In this document: piece after piece, positions 20,438 through 30,423 of the stretch
Numbering within the stretch: position 1 is the stretch's first letter
How the letters are laid out: each line of letters starts with the position of its first letter
Source of the DNA: Anniella stebbinsi
Taxonomy: Eukaryota > Chordata > Lepidosauria > Squamata > Anniellidae
Assembly: GCA_029215795.1 (NCBI GenBank)
Contig: JARDYH010000002.1
Coordinates: forward strand, 361,176,973 to 361,240,972
Direction: 5' to 3'
DNA length: 64,000 nucleotides
Position numbers and translations under genes: made by a program
Notes under the pieces: model-generated
Databases searched by the model: none
The model's input: the letters and a program-made list of their open reading frames with translations, nothing else
What the model was told of the DNA's origin: nothing

Positions 20438-21498
20438 TAGGGATGTGCACTGGATCGGACCCGATCCACAATCCGAGTCCGGTCCAGTGGGAAATCAGAT
20501 AAATTATCCGATTTCCGATCCAACAGCTGGCTCCGCCTATCCAGTCCGAACCGATCCGAATAGGCTCCGAACCGGTTCGGCGGATCGGCGGGCGCCCACT
20601 GGCGCCCACCGCCGCTTCCATTGGCGGGCGCCAGCGGGCGCCCGCCGATGAAAGTGGACAGCGGGGGGGGAGGAGGGGGGCGCTTACCTTTCCGGCCCGT
20701 CCGCTCCCGTCCGGCGCCGGCGGCTACTACCAGCGGGCTCCGCGGCCTGCTCCAGGGTGGCGCGCCGGGTGATGTCATCACCCGGCGCGCTACTCGAGAG
20801 CAGGCTGCGGAGCCCGCTGGTAGTAGCCGCCGGCGCCGGACGGGAGCGAACGGGCCGGGAAGGTAAGCAGGGGGCGCGCGGAGGGGAGGAGGGGGCGTGC
20901 GGAGGGGAGGAGGGGGGCCCTTACCTTTCCGGCCTGTCCGTTCCCGTCCGGCGCCGGCGGCTACTACCAGCGGGCTCCGCGGCCTGCTCCAGGGTGGCGC
21001 ACCGGGTGATCACCCGGCGCCCTACTCTAGAGCAAGCCGCAAAGCCGGCTGGTGGTAGCCGCCTGCGCCGGACGGGAGCGAACGGCCCTAAAAGGTAAGC
21101 AATGGCGGGGAAGGGGGCTTACCCCCCCCGGAGCCGTCCGCTTCTATCCGCGGGCGCCCGCGGGCGCCTGTGGATGGAAGCGGACGGCCCCAGGGGGGGT
21201 AGGGAGTGCGGGGGAGGGGGCTTACCTGCCAGGGCCGTCTACAGCGGACGACCCCGGGGGGGAGGGAGTTAGGCCCCCCCTCACCCACCCGCCGCCATTT
21301 TTTCCTCATAGACTTGCATTGCAATGCAAGTCTATGGGGGAAAAAATGGCGGCCGATCCAAAAATTTCCGATTTTTGGATCGGGATCGGACTCGATCCGG
21401 TCCGGGGGGCCTCCGATTTTGTCCGAACCGATCCATGACAAAATTGGAGGTCCCGATCTGGGTCCCGATCCAATCCGGGGGGTCCGTGCACACCCCTA
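20438..21498 (+). mobile_element. hAT-like element with hairpin modules, TAGGGATGTGCAC ends
   Basis: 1061 bp beginning TAGGGATGTGCACTGGATCG and ending GTGCACACCCCTA. Perfect 8-bp repeats TTCCTTGT flank it at 20430-20437 and 21499-21506. Order inside: a GATCGGA-rich arm, a GGCGCC-rich block, two hairpin modules (about 20686-20867 and 20919-21100) bounded by CTTACC and GGTAAG, each with a central GATGTCATC- or GATCACC-type palindrome, another GGCGCC block, then GACTTGCATTGCAATGCAAG between ATGGCGGC inverted repeats, then a GATCCGG arm. Very CpG-rich. No transposase. Confidence 0.88.
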
Positions 21499-21506
21499 TT
21501 CCTTGT

Positions 21507-21712
21507 ACTTAGGTTCTTGGGAAAGTTACTTTTCTTTTAGTCTCGCCAGTTTGCCTTCTGGGAAACGGGTGTTTTGTGAATGGCCACACCTCCCATGGCA
21601 GGCATTTTATGACAGATCAAACCCGCCACGGCAGCCATTGTGTGAGAGTGCCCATGACACCCTCAACATTCCAAATGTGCCCAATGACCCAAAAAAGGTT
21701 GGGGACCCCTTA
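21507..21712 (-). mobile_element. hAT-like element remnant interrupted by the 20438 element
   Basis: Right end GGTTGGGGACCCCTTA is the inverse of a CAGGGGTCCCCAACC-type hAT terminus. The body, with GGCCACACCTCCCATGGCAG and CACAATGGCTGCC-type motifs, matches 22938-23325 read in reverse. The left part, TACTTAGGTTCTTGGGAAAG, is continuous with the target site of the 20438 insertion. Confidence 0.6.
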
Positions 21713-21879
21713 CGTAATATAACAATAACAACTGCCCATATATCAACGGACCTTTTAAGGGCCATTTTGCATCCTTGCCCCAGTGGTGCCCAGGGGCAGG
21801 TAACTGTGTTGCCCCACCCTGGCTCCACAATCCCCTTTGAGGGTCTGCTCTGCGACTGTCTCCGCTCTGCAGGTGTCAT

Positions 21880-22310
21880 GGCGGGCTGGTGGCAAACGGG
21901 TCCCCTCAGACAAAGCGGAGCTGGCAAGATGACGGGAATCAGGTGGAAGCGTCGAACGGCCCTGTCATTTAAGCTGGCAATTTCCTCCTCCGATAGCCAT
22001 CGGAGTGACACTATTCATTTTCCTATTGAGCGCGGCTCTATTGATTATGGGGAGGGGAGGAAGCCACAGCCAGGACGGCAGATAAATATATTAGCCGCTG
22101 CCTGCCACTCCGGGAGGGGCCTTTCACACTCCGCGGTGATGGATGGGTTCCTATTAGGGGAGAATTGCGGCGGCTTTGGCTGGGGTGGCGACAGAGGCAG
22201 CCCATGGGGGAAGGGGCAGCCACGGATGACAGAGATACGCGCGGTTTTCGCTGGAGGCGAGCGATTATCATCCTTCCCATGTACAACGACACCTCACGCC
22301 AGCCCTGCGA
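21880..22310. other. candidate conserved noncoding element
   Basis: Repeat-free segment with short motif-like pieces: GATGACGGGAATCAGGTGG, CTGTCATTTAAGCTGGC, CTATTGATTATGGGG (homeodomain-like core) and AGATAAATATATTAGCCGC. An open + strand frame spans it but continues into the hAT element and has no domain. Confidence 0.25.
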
Positions 22311-22937
22311 GCCCTGGAAAGGAGGGCCCGTCCTTCCTGTGGCAATTTTGGAGCATTGACGTGAGAGTCCCGAGTTGTCCTTTCATTGCTCTTTGTCAGT
22401 GGGAACAGCAGGGCCGGCTCTGCTATTAGCAGAGTGAGGGCGCTGCCTCAGGCGGCAAATGCTGGGGGGCAGCAGAGAGGTGTTGGAGGGCAAAGCCGTG
22501 TGTAACATGAGGCCTGGCCTGCCTGAGCTCGCCGTTCAAGAGGGGTGGAGGATTCCGCCCCACGGCGGGCACTGAAATGGGATTCAACAGCCAGCCCGGT
22601 TGGCTTTTGCACATAGAATTGGGGAGGGCACCATCTTGTCCTGGCCTCAGGCAGCAAGATGCCTTGGACTGGGCAACTGTGGCCCGCCACAGCCAGGCAC
22701 CTCTGAGAATCCCACCAGCTGGGCATGAAGGCAACAGCCACCCCCCCTCATTTGAATTTAGAGGTCTGCAGCTCCTCTGAACATTTGAGGTTTCATTTAC
22801 CTTTCTATCCTTGCCCATGAATTTATGGAGCCCTTTATAAATGTAGTTGAAGCGCGTTGTGTTCGTCGCAATGTCTCGTGGTAGTCAAATGCCAGAAACC
22901 CGTCTTTGTGTGAAGACAGATGCCGTTGCTTTAGCCC

Positions 22938-23325
22938 CAGGCGTCCCAAACTGTTTTGGGTTGGTGGGCACCCCTGGAACTCTTGAGTGTTGTGGGCAGT
23001 GTCACAAAATGGCTGCCGTGGCAGGCACAGCCAGTAACAAAACACACATTTGCCGGAAAGCAAGGTGGTGATTCCAATAGAAAAGCGATTTGCCCAAGAA
23101 CCTAGAGACAAGGCAGCAACGGGTTGTCTGAGTTCCAAAACCCCAAACGACTCTTCTGCAACTCAGCAAAGATGGCGCAGGAGAGCAGGTAAAACAGACA
23201 ATAGTAATCATTTTTTAAATTTTAAGAAATAAAATTAAAATCAGGCGCAACAAGGAACTTGGAAGGCACCAAGGGAGGTATTTGCAAGCCCGTTGGTGCC
23301 CACGGGCATGGCGTTGGGGATCCCA
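22938..23325 (+). mobile_element. hAT-like non-autonomous element
   Basis: Starts CAGGCGTCCCAAACTGTTTT and ends GGCATGGCGTTGGGGATCC, imperfect inverted termini of CAGGGGTCCCCAACC type. The interior includes CACAAAATGGCTGCC and a CAGACAATAGTAATCATTTT AT-rich centre. Shares sequence with 21507-21712. No target duplication was resolved. Confidence 0.55.
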
Positions 23326-23407
23326 GCATTAGCCTGTCCTGAAGCTATTGCCCACCAATGTCATCGGATGACCATCAGTTTTAGTAGAAGGTGAGAAAGA
23401 GAAAGCT

Positions 23408-23600
23408 CTCCATCCACTCAAATCAAATCAAAATTTTATTAGGCAACCTAAAATAGGTTTTAGCCAAACTCATGACCAATAAACGATACGATACATAGCA
23501 AAGTGCTATAAGAATTCAATCACAGTAAAAGATATTAAATACAGTGCAGGCAATATATCAGAATATATGATTACGAATGGCACATTCTCCATCTCCATCC
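23408..23600 (-). mobile_element. possible LINE 3' tail, family unknown
   Basis: Minus strand ends GTTGCCTAATAAAATTTTGA followed by TTTGATTTGAG, a poly(A)-signal-like hexamer and a short simple tail that suggest the 3' end of a retroelement. I cannot place the family. Confidence 0.3.
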
Positions 23601-23907
23601 ACTCTCTCTGCATCATACGTAATTTCATGAACCTCTATTGTAGCCCGTCTTCTTCTCAGCTAAAAGCTTTCGCTTTTCTTCATAGGGAAGGTGAGCCAAC
23701 ACCATGATCATTTTAGTCCTTTTCACAAGTAATCCACCACCTGAGGAGGAAATGATCTCCAGAGGCATTGCAAGAGGTCCCGTTAGGCGCTGTTTGGATC
23801 ATGCGTTACAACTTTCTCTGACACCTTGGAATGTAGGCTCTGGGAAGGAAATGCATGCATACAAACGGTGAGTCAATACTGCACCAAAGCAAAGCCAACC
23901 TGAGATC

Positions 23908-24030
23908 CAGTGTGGTGTAGTGGCTAGAGTGTCTGACTGGGAGTCAGGAGATCTGGGTTCTGGTCCCCACCTGGCCATAGAAACTCACTGGGTGACTTTG
24001 GGCCAGTTGATGTGTCTCAGCCAAACCTGC
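23908..24030 (+). mobile_element. Sauria-type tRNA-derived SINE, 3'-truncated
   Basis: Reads AGTGTGGTGTAGTGGCTAGA (A-box region), GGAGTCAGGAGATCTGGGTT (B-box region), GTGACTTTGGGCCAGTTGAT and stops in CCTCACAGGG, where an R4 piece begins. The tail is missing. Confidence 0.75.
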
Positions 24031-24972
24031 CTCACAGGGTGAGCTTTTCCTGTTGCCATAGTTCTTTGACTTCCATGGCCAGTGGTGTATATTTGTCTCT
24101 CTTTTCTTTTTCCACAACATTTTTGTCAGTAGGTATTGCTATGTCGATGAGGTATGTGTGTTTTTCTTTTTTATCTATGACTATTCTGTCAGGTTGGTTG
24201 TAAGATATTATCTTGTCCGTATGAATTGTTCTGTTCCAGTGTATTTTATGATCTGCATTTTCTAAGATTGTTTCAGATGAGTATGTATAGTATGGTGCAG
24301 GTTGTTTGATGAAGTTGAATTTGATGGCCAGTTGGTGAATTGTTTTTGCATCTGTATTGTGTCTGTCTGCATAGTCCATTCCTGCCAGAATTTTACATCC
24401 TCCTGTTACATAGTCTATTGTTTCTTGGAAGTGATGGCATTTCCTATATAAATCTGTTGTTACACTGTTATCTTTTATGATGTATTTTTTGGTAGTTCTT
24501 GGTTGCTATAACTTGATCCTTTATAGCTATTAGGAATCCTTCTGTGTCTGGAAAGAGCTCACCCTTTCTGAGCCATTCGGACGATTGTTCTTTGTTTATT
24601 CATGGGTTTTGTATTACGTTGCAGTGCTTCCCATGGAGTACTTTTTGTGCCCATTTTTCTTTTTTCTCTGGGAGTGTGAGTGGTCGTGTTTGGTCTTTGT
24701 TTTGTAGTGCTAGGTTGAGTGGGGTGTAACTTTTGACTGCTTTTACTATGGCTTTATGAATGGGGGTGATTTTAGTGTGAAAGAATTCTCTGAGTGATTT
24801 TATTTGTTCAGCATGAATTGTGTTAATGTCCAGTAGGCCTCTTCGTCCTTCTTTCCTGCCGATTGTTATCCTTTCAATGCATGAGTTGGGATGGAGCATG
24901 CGGTGTTTTGTGAGTTCGGTGTGATTGAGTCTGTTTATTTCGAGTTCAGTGTGTGACAATGTGTGAATCTGT
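24031..24972 (-). mobile_element. R4/Dong-type LINE fragment, internal piece
   Basis: The minus strand encodes HTELTKHRMLHPNSCIERIT, then REFFHTKITPIHKAIV and PLNLALQNKDQTRPLTLPEK; after a frameshift it gives MDYADRHNTDAKTIHQLAIK, then DRIVIDKKEKHTYLIDIAIP and ELWQQEKLT. The same order occurs in the copy at 44439-45775. The region around DRIVID...YLIDIAIP is the restriction-like endonuclease of R2/R4-class elements. The 3' end of the element is missing here and is found separately at 25014-25243, in permuted order. Several frameshifts make it inactive. Confidence 0.8.
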
Positions 24973-24975
24973 ATT

Positions 24976-25013
<38 letters not shown>
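24976..25013. repeat. (ATG)n microsatellite
   Basis: About thirteen ATG/GAT units between two R4 pieces. A shorter ATGATGATGATGAT run lies at about 25243-25257 on the other side of the second piece. Confidence 0.9.
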
Positions 25014-25243
25014 TCTCTCTCGCTCGTAGTGGTTTTTCTAGATGGACATGATGGGATTTGCCGAGTCATGCTGTCTTTTACAGATTCAGGAATTTCCTGA
25101 CAATTGAGCATGTTTTAAGTATGACTGCTGGATGTTGGTGTGGATGTATTCTGGTAGGCCCAGTTTCTGGAGGTTTTCTGTATATTTTGTTGATGTGATG
25201 CTGGTGACTGATGTGACTAATGGAATAATTGTGACCTTTTCCT
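25014..25243 (-). mobile_element. R4/Dong-type LINE, 3' end piece
   Basis: The minus strand encodes NKIYRKPPETGPTRIHPHQH and AVILKTCSIVRKFLNL, then a stop, matching the C-terminus of the copy at 44508. The 3' untranslated block has AAAACCACTACGAGCGAGAG. Its 5' break falls at GTGACCTTTTCCT, the same place where the internal piece at 24031 ends. Confidence 0.8.
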
Positions 25244-25257
25244 ATGATGATGATGAT

Positions 25258-25592
25258 ATTTATACTCCACTTTCTTCTTCTTGCAAGGAGTGCAAGGAAG
25301 AGGCCATGTATGCTGCCTCGGTCTCCTTCCTTGGAGGAAAAGGGTGTAACAAACAAAGAAGCCACTATGCATGGTGGCCCTCACTTGCCTTTTAAAATGT
25401 TTATTCTCAATCCTTCCTTCTCTTCCATTTTATCCTCACAACAACAACACTGTGAGGCAGGTTGGGCTGAGAGTCTGTGACTGGCCCAAAGTCACCCAGT
25501 GAGCTTCCAAGGCTGAATGGGGACTAGAACCCAGATCTCCCAACCCCCCAGTCCAACACTCTAACCACTATGCCACACTGGCTCTCACAATT
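25258..25592 (-). mobile_element. Sauria-type tRNA-derived SINE
   Basis: The minus strand runs from CCAGTGTGGCATAGTGGTTA and TTGGACTGGGGGG-type sequence, through GGTGACTTTGGGCCAGTCAC and CAACCTGCCTCACAGTGTTG, to a tail with AAAGTGGAGTATAAATATC and (ATC)n. The region 25290-25385 is less clearly SINE and may be a short insertion. The (ATC)n tail is the probable landing site of the R4 piece. Confidence 0.65.
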
Positions 25593-26267
25593 ATCTTGGT
25601 CCATTACTGTCTGCCAGGTCATTGTGCTGCTAGACTCCACCCTCAGCTCTGCTCCACCCGCTCATGCATGGGATCTTCCCTATTTTCATTGGCAAAATGT
25701 TGGCGGCTAGGCAATTTTCCTTTAAGGCAGCTTTGCTTTGCCAATGGGATTTGGCTGTGTGAGGAGGGTGTCTGAAGCCAACTCCGAGAGAGGATGCTGC
25801 TTCCTGCCCAGGTGAGGGATCTGGAACGAATCTGCAACAGATACAAAAGAGTTCGGATTTGGATGAGTCAGACCTGCGGATTCTGCAGCAGACCAGCATT
25901 TTTCCTGACCCATGCAGAATCTGTGGACTTGCAGGCTGGTTTTTCACTTTTGCGGGGGGGGGGGGTGTTCCACACAGATTCGCACTAGCGCTAATGCGCA
26001 TCGATTGCTTATGCACGCTCGAAAGACGCCTGGCAGTCCATGAAGCGCAGACAGGGGGAATTTATCAAAATCCATACATCCCTCCTCACCCTCACTCTCT
26101 CCAGCTTGTTACGGTGTTGGTGGGGATGGCGTCAGCAGCAGCCAGGAGAACAATTGCCATCACTACCAGGATAATGAACATGCAGTGAATAGGGCAAAAA
26201 GGTGCTGGAGTAGAGGGGGCCAGAACGGTTTGCATCCTTTGGCTCATGTAAGAAGGGGGTGTGGTCC
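25593..26267. other. unassigned DNA
   Basis: Contains a poly-G run near 25957-25966. A block with GGATTTGGATGAGTCAGACC and CTGCAGCAGACCAGC also occurs near 37530-37580, so part of this is a dispersed repeat of unknown class. Confidence 0.4.
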
Positions 26268-26952
26268 AAGGGCTGTGCAAAGATTCGGATCCGGAGGTCC
26301 GGATCCGAATCAGGGAGGGGCTTTTGGGTGCATCTGCCATTTTAGGCCGGATCTGCCATTTCGCGCCAAAGCCCCGGGGGCCCCTTGCAGCCTACAACTC
26401 CCAGGAAGCAGTGCCTGGGAGGGCTGTCAGTAGCGGGGCCCAGGGATGAAAAGAGGACTGGGACCCACCTCTGCGCTCGCCAGCTTCCAGGGGACAGGCT
26501 TGCCAGCTTGCCAGCCCCCGATCGCCAGCTTCCGGCCCCCAATCAGGGGCCGGGAAGCTGGCGAGCCCGGCAGGAAGCTGTCGAACCTGGCCCCCGGAAG
26601 TTGGCAAGCACATGCAGAGCAGCTCAGGCGCTGGTCCTGCCTGGTGATCAAGGAAGGAGCTCTGGCACTGGGCCTGCCTGCCTGGGGAACGCAAGAGGAG
26701 CTGGGCTGGGAAGCTGTGGGCGATCTTGCGGCAGAGCTGGCGATGGCAGGGGTGAGTTCCAGTCCTCCCTTCGTTCCTGGGCCCTGCTACTGACAGCCCT
26801 CCCAGGCACTGCTTCCTGGGAGTTGTAGGCTGCATGGGGGCCCCCGGGACTTTGGCGCGAAAGGGTGGATCCAGCCTGAAATGGTGGATCCGCCCAAAAG
26901 CCCCTCCCTGATTCGGATCCGGACCTCTGGATCCGAATCTTTGCACAGCCCT
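26268..26952. mobile_element. hAT-like foldback element with long inverted arms
   Basis: Left end AGGGCTGTGCAAAGATTCGG, right end CTTTGCACAGCCCTA. Arms of about 160 bp mirror each other, including GGATCCGGAGGTCCGGATCC, CGCCAAAGCCCCGGGGGCCC and CTACAACTCCCAGGAAGCAG. The centre is a GCCAGCTTCC-rich inverted block. No 8-bp target duplication was found. Long open frames on both strands come from the mirrored GC-rich arms. Grouped with 16322, 20438 and 52349 by the GGGCTGTGCA terminus. Confidence 0.75.
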
Positions 26953-26964
26953 AGAAGAAGGTAT

Positions 26965-27506
26965 TGCTGAACGGAAGAAGCGTGGAGCTACAGCTGGGAT
27001 TGTTTAGCTTGGAAAAATGGAGGCTTAGGGGAGACTTGATAGAAGTGTACAAAATTATGCATGGTGCGGAGAATGTGGAGAGGGAGACATTTTTCTCCCT
27101 CTCTCAAAATATTAGAACCCAATGGGGTCATCCCATGAAGATGATTGGTGGGAGATTCAGGACAGGAAGTCCTTCTTCAAACAGCACATAGTTAAATTAT
27201 GGAATTCTCTACCACAAGATGTAGTGATGGCCACCAATTTGGATGGCTTTAAAAGGGGGTTGGATAAATTCCTGGAGGAGAAGGCGATCAAGGGCTACTA
27301 GTCCTGATGGCTAAGTGCAACCTCCAGGATCAGAGGCAGTAAGCCTGCGTACATCAGTTGCTGGGGAACATGGGTGGGAGGGTGCTGTTGCACCGTGCCC
27401 TGTTTTGTTGGTCCCTGCTCAACAGCTGGTTGGCCACTGTGTGAACAGAGTGCTGGGCTAGATGGACCCTTGGTCTGATCCAGCATGGCATGTCTTATGT
27501 TCTTAC
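26965..27506 (+). mobile_element. CR1 LINE 3' end
   Basis: Encodes LQLGLFSLEKWRLRGDLIEV and YKIMHG, then ETFFSLSQNIRTQWGH, NSTTRCSDGH-type sequence after a frameshift (WNSLP...VVMATNLDGF), ending with the GGGCTAGATGGACC and TGATCCAGCATGGCA tail. This is the last part of CR1 ORF2 plus 3' untranslated region. Frames are interrupted. Confidence 0.85.
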
Positions 27507-27771
27507 AAGACCAGGTCTGAGTGTATCTGCACAAAATTCTGCTCATTCTCCCCATCCTCCATCTACTTCCCCATTCTTGGTCTGCAACCCACCCGGGGTG
27601 GTGGTGGTGGTGTCTGCATCCCTCTTTAGCCCTCTCCGAGAAACGTGGGCTGCATCACTGGAAAAACCTGCACTGTGCTAGAGCTTTCCTTCCGTGGGCG
27701 CATGCGCACTCATAACCCAGTGGCAGAAGCACATCTCAAATGGGCCACCACCTTGTTTAACACAGCCTTCC

Positions 27772-27892
27772 TTGACAGGGCACCCTTCTGATGTGTCATA
27801 TTACAGCTCCTATGAGACTCAGCCAACGTGGCCCATTGCTAAGGTTGATGAGAGCTGTCCCAAACATCTGGAAGGCACCAGCTTGGGGAATA
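27772..27892. mobile_element. palindromic hAT-like MITE, diverged
   Basis: Has CCTTCCTTGACAGGGCACCC, CAGCTCCTATGAGACTCAGC and the mirrored GATGAGAGCTGTCCCAAACA and CTGGAAGGCACCAGCTTGGG. It abuts a CR1 tail on the right. Confidence 0.45.
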
Positions 27893-28083
27893 TGCTACCT
27901 CTGGTATCAGAGGCAGTCTGCTTCTGTACACCAGTTGCTGGGGAACATGGGCAGGAGGGCGCTGTCGCACTCATGCCCTATTTGTGTTTTTTCCGTGGGC
28001 AGCTGGTCGACCACCTTGGGAAGGGAATGCTGGTCGAAATGGGCCGTTGGCCTGATCCAGCCCGGCTCTTCTTACGCTCTTTT
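27893..28083 (+). mobile_element. CR1 LINE 3' tail fragment
   Basis: Reads CTACCTCTGGTATCAGAGGC, CACCAGTTGCTGGGGAACAT and TTGGCCTGATCCAGCCCGGC, the same tail order as 27330-27500 and 59790-59950. Confidence 0.75.
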
Positions 28084-28375
28084 GGAAAGCTGGTCTGATC
28101 TTTGCTCGCCATTTTGAAAAGCTGGAGACGCCCGTCCACTTTTCGCTTTAAGCACTTAGAAATGGGAAAGGGCAGCAATGGTGCCAGCGGCATTTCCTGC
28201 CTGGACCGCCGTCGCTGACGCATCCACAGCCGCACACCCTGGAATCGTGCCCCCTCTTTGCCCCGATGCGTGCCACACGGCATGAAGCTGGCACTGTGAG
28301 GCCCACCACCGCGACGGTAGAATTTTCCAGCACTGCAGCCGTGGGCGGAGGCAATGCCAGGGTGCGGGCGGTTAA

Positions 28376-28530
28376 TTTTATTTACAAACAGGCGGGTAGG
28401 CTGGCGCAGGGCAGACGAGTAATCAGGACTGAGGGTCCATAATGTTAATTATCACGACGTAATTAAAAGCACATAAAAAGCCTCACACTTCATTAAATTA
28501 ACTTCCCAGGCTCAGCGTAATCACAGGAGA
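28376..28530. other. candidate conserved noncoding element
   Basis: Unique AT-rich stretch dense in homeodomain-type cores: GTTAATTATCACGACGTAAT, TAATTAAAAGCACATAAAAA and TTCATTAAATTAACTTCC. No repeat match elsewhere in the window. Confidence 0.3.
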
Positions 28531-28566
28531 GCGGAGTTTTAACCCACAACGTTCTGCGGCGGAGCA

Positions 28567-28905
28567 GATGCAACCGGAACCCAGAAGGATGATCAAGAGG
28601 CATTTGATTGCCGTTTTTGATTTCAGATATCTGAAGGGCTGCCACAGAGGCCACGGGGCAGATCCGTTTTCTGTGACTCCAGAGGAGAGCACCCAACCAG
28701 TGGGTTTAAATTACAGGAAAGGGGATCGCCGCTCAATGTTAGGAAGAATGTCCTGATGTTGGGAAGAACATCCTGATGGTATGACACGGCCTCAGAATGT
28801 AGTGGACACTACATCATCAGCAGGCTTTAAGACGTGTGGCTGTAGGAGTGGGCTGCATCAGCAGGAGGTCAGACTAGATGACCTCTAAAGTTTCTTCCGA
28901 CAATT
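28567..28905 (+). mobile_element. CR1 LINE 3' end, old
   Basis: Encodes RHLIAVFDFRYLKGCHRGHG and a decayed NYRKGDRRSMLGRMS, then TCAGACTAGATGACCTCTAA, the usual CR1 ending. Diverged, with frameshifts. Confidence 0.7.
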
Positions 28906-28914
28906 TAATCCAAG

Positions 28915-29090
28915 AGTATTTATTTATTTATTTGAGGTTTTGTTAGAAATCGTTTTTAAGGCTAAGCCCTCCCCAGGTGGCGTACAACAAAACCTAATCA
29001 AACAATTACAAAAACAAAATGAACATCCCCAAACCTGGTGGTGCCACATACTTCATGGCCCCCCGTGGAGTCCTAATTCAATTATAGACC
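28915..29090 (-). mobile_element. L2-like LINE 3' tail
   Basis: Begins (TATT)n on the + strand, then CCTCCCCAGGTGGCGTACAA-type sequence and an A-rich block, the inverted layout of an L2 tail. It is more diverged than the copies at 8604 or 42118. Confidence 0.5.
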
Positions 29091-29929
29091 AAGGTAGGCA
29101 GGTGAGACTTTAGGGCCCCCTAGGAGGCCTGTAATGATGGGGCCAGGCAGACGTCAGTTGCAGGGGCCCTATATGGATATCTTGATTGGTTATTTATTTG
29201 TTTGGTTATTTATTTATTTGTTATTTGGTTATTTATTTATTTGTTATCATGTAAGAGATTAATCCTTGGGCACCTAGACAGTGTCGGGGGTGGGGGGGGC
29301 ATAAGATTATTCGATTTACTGGCTCCGAGGATGGAGAGGGAGCAGGGAGACAAGAACCCTGTCTCCCTGCTCCCTCCCCCTCCCCATATAGCCAACACAG
29401 AGAGAACCGTGCCGGCTACTTCTCCATGCTTAGAAACCTGAGTGTGGAGATGGGGAAAAGGGGGCAGTCCCAGGGCAGGGAGGGGATATGGGACGCAGCC
29501 TTATTCAGTTTCTTATGCTTGCCCCAGCCTCCAAAGTACCGCAGGAGGCGTGGACTGCCTCTGTGCTCTGGCCACCCTGCATTAGGATACTCGGCAGCTT
29601 CCAACATAGGATTGCACCCTACCTGATTTTTACCCTGCTCTTCAGATGAAAAGGCTCCCAGAGTGGCTTACATATGATTAATAAAACAAGACCGTCCTCG
29701 CCTGCAGGCCTATAGTCTAAAATAATATGGCACAAGAGGAAAACCAGCAAACTCAAATTTAACTCTTTAGATAATCGTCGGGAATGCCTTTAAAGGTGAG
29801 GCGTGAGAGATGCCATTTTTCAGACCCTCAGGCTCCCAAGTGTTTAAGTTCAACTGATATGCGAAAGCAGATTAATCTTGACTTTCACGATCATGCGTAG
29901 AAATGCATGTCCCCTGATGCAGCATGCCA

Positions 29930-30215
29930 AGGGTGCATTTTCCTTCCGCCTCTCACTACTCGCTCACAACAACTGCCTCTCCAAACAATAAATGCCACAG
30001 AATGTGTTTTAATTGCAGCGATTCCATAATAGGTGCTACCAAATCTGTTGTGAGATTAAACATTCCATTAGGCGCCCTTACATTTAAAAAAAATGAAATG
30101 GTTATGGTCAGTTATTACCAACGCGCCTGCTATAAAAGCCCATTGCAGGGCAGGCTCTCACAGCAGCGACGGAATGGATGCAGCCGGCAGAAAAGAGCCA
30201 TCACCAATGTCTAAG
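29930..30215. other. candidate conserved noncoding element with TATA-like motif
   Basis: Unique sequence: CAATAAATGCCACAGAATGTG, TTTTAATTGCAGCGATTCC, GAGATTAAACATTCCATTAG. TATAAAAG stands at 30131-30138, about 30 bases before TCTCACAGCAGCG. A start codon follows at 30174 but the frame closes after 20 codons, so there is no gene. Confidence 0.3.
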
Positions 30216-30399
30216 AGTGGGAAACTCAGGCTGTGATCCTTGGTGTGAGAAGAACAGGGGTATTAGAAGTACATAATATGTGTGTGTACAAGTAAAAGTA
30301 CGCAGACGTGGCCAAGCACAAATGTCAGTGTGAAAGTATAGTTCATCAAGGGATTCAACTCTATTTCTTGTGGTTTGAATAAGGATAAAGGTGTTGTTG

Positions 30400-30423
30400 T
30401 TATTATTATTATTATTATTATTA
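30400..30423. repeat. (ATT)n microsatellite
   Basis: Eight ATT units. A second run at 30670-30689 stands on the other side of a 246-bp insert. Confidence 0.9.

Noticed and set aside
21206..22429. 407-codon open frame on the + strand
   Set aside because: It starts inside the right arm of the 20438 hAT-like element, crosses the TSD, a hAT remnant and unique DNA, and has no domain; openness is due to GC-rich and repeat composition.
26392..26946. 184-codon frame on the minus strand and a partner of 147 codons on +
   Set aside because: Both come from the same inverted repeat arms of the 26268 foldback element and mirror each other.
30131..30138. TATA-box promoter of a protein gene
   Set aside because: The following start codon opens only 20 codons and no downstream exon is seen; kept only as a possible noncoding element.
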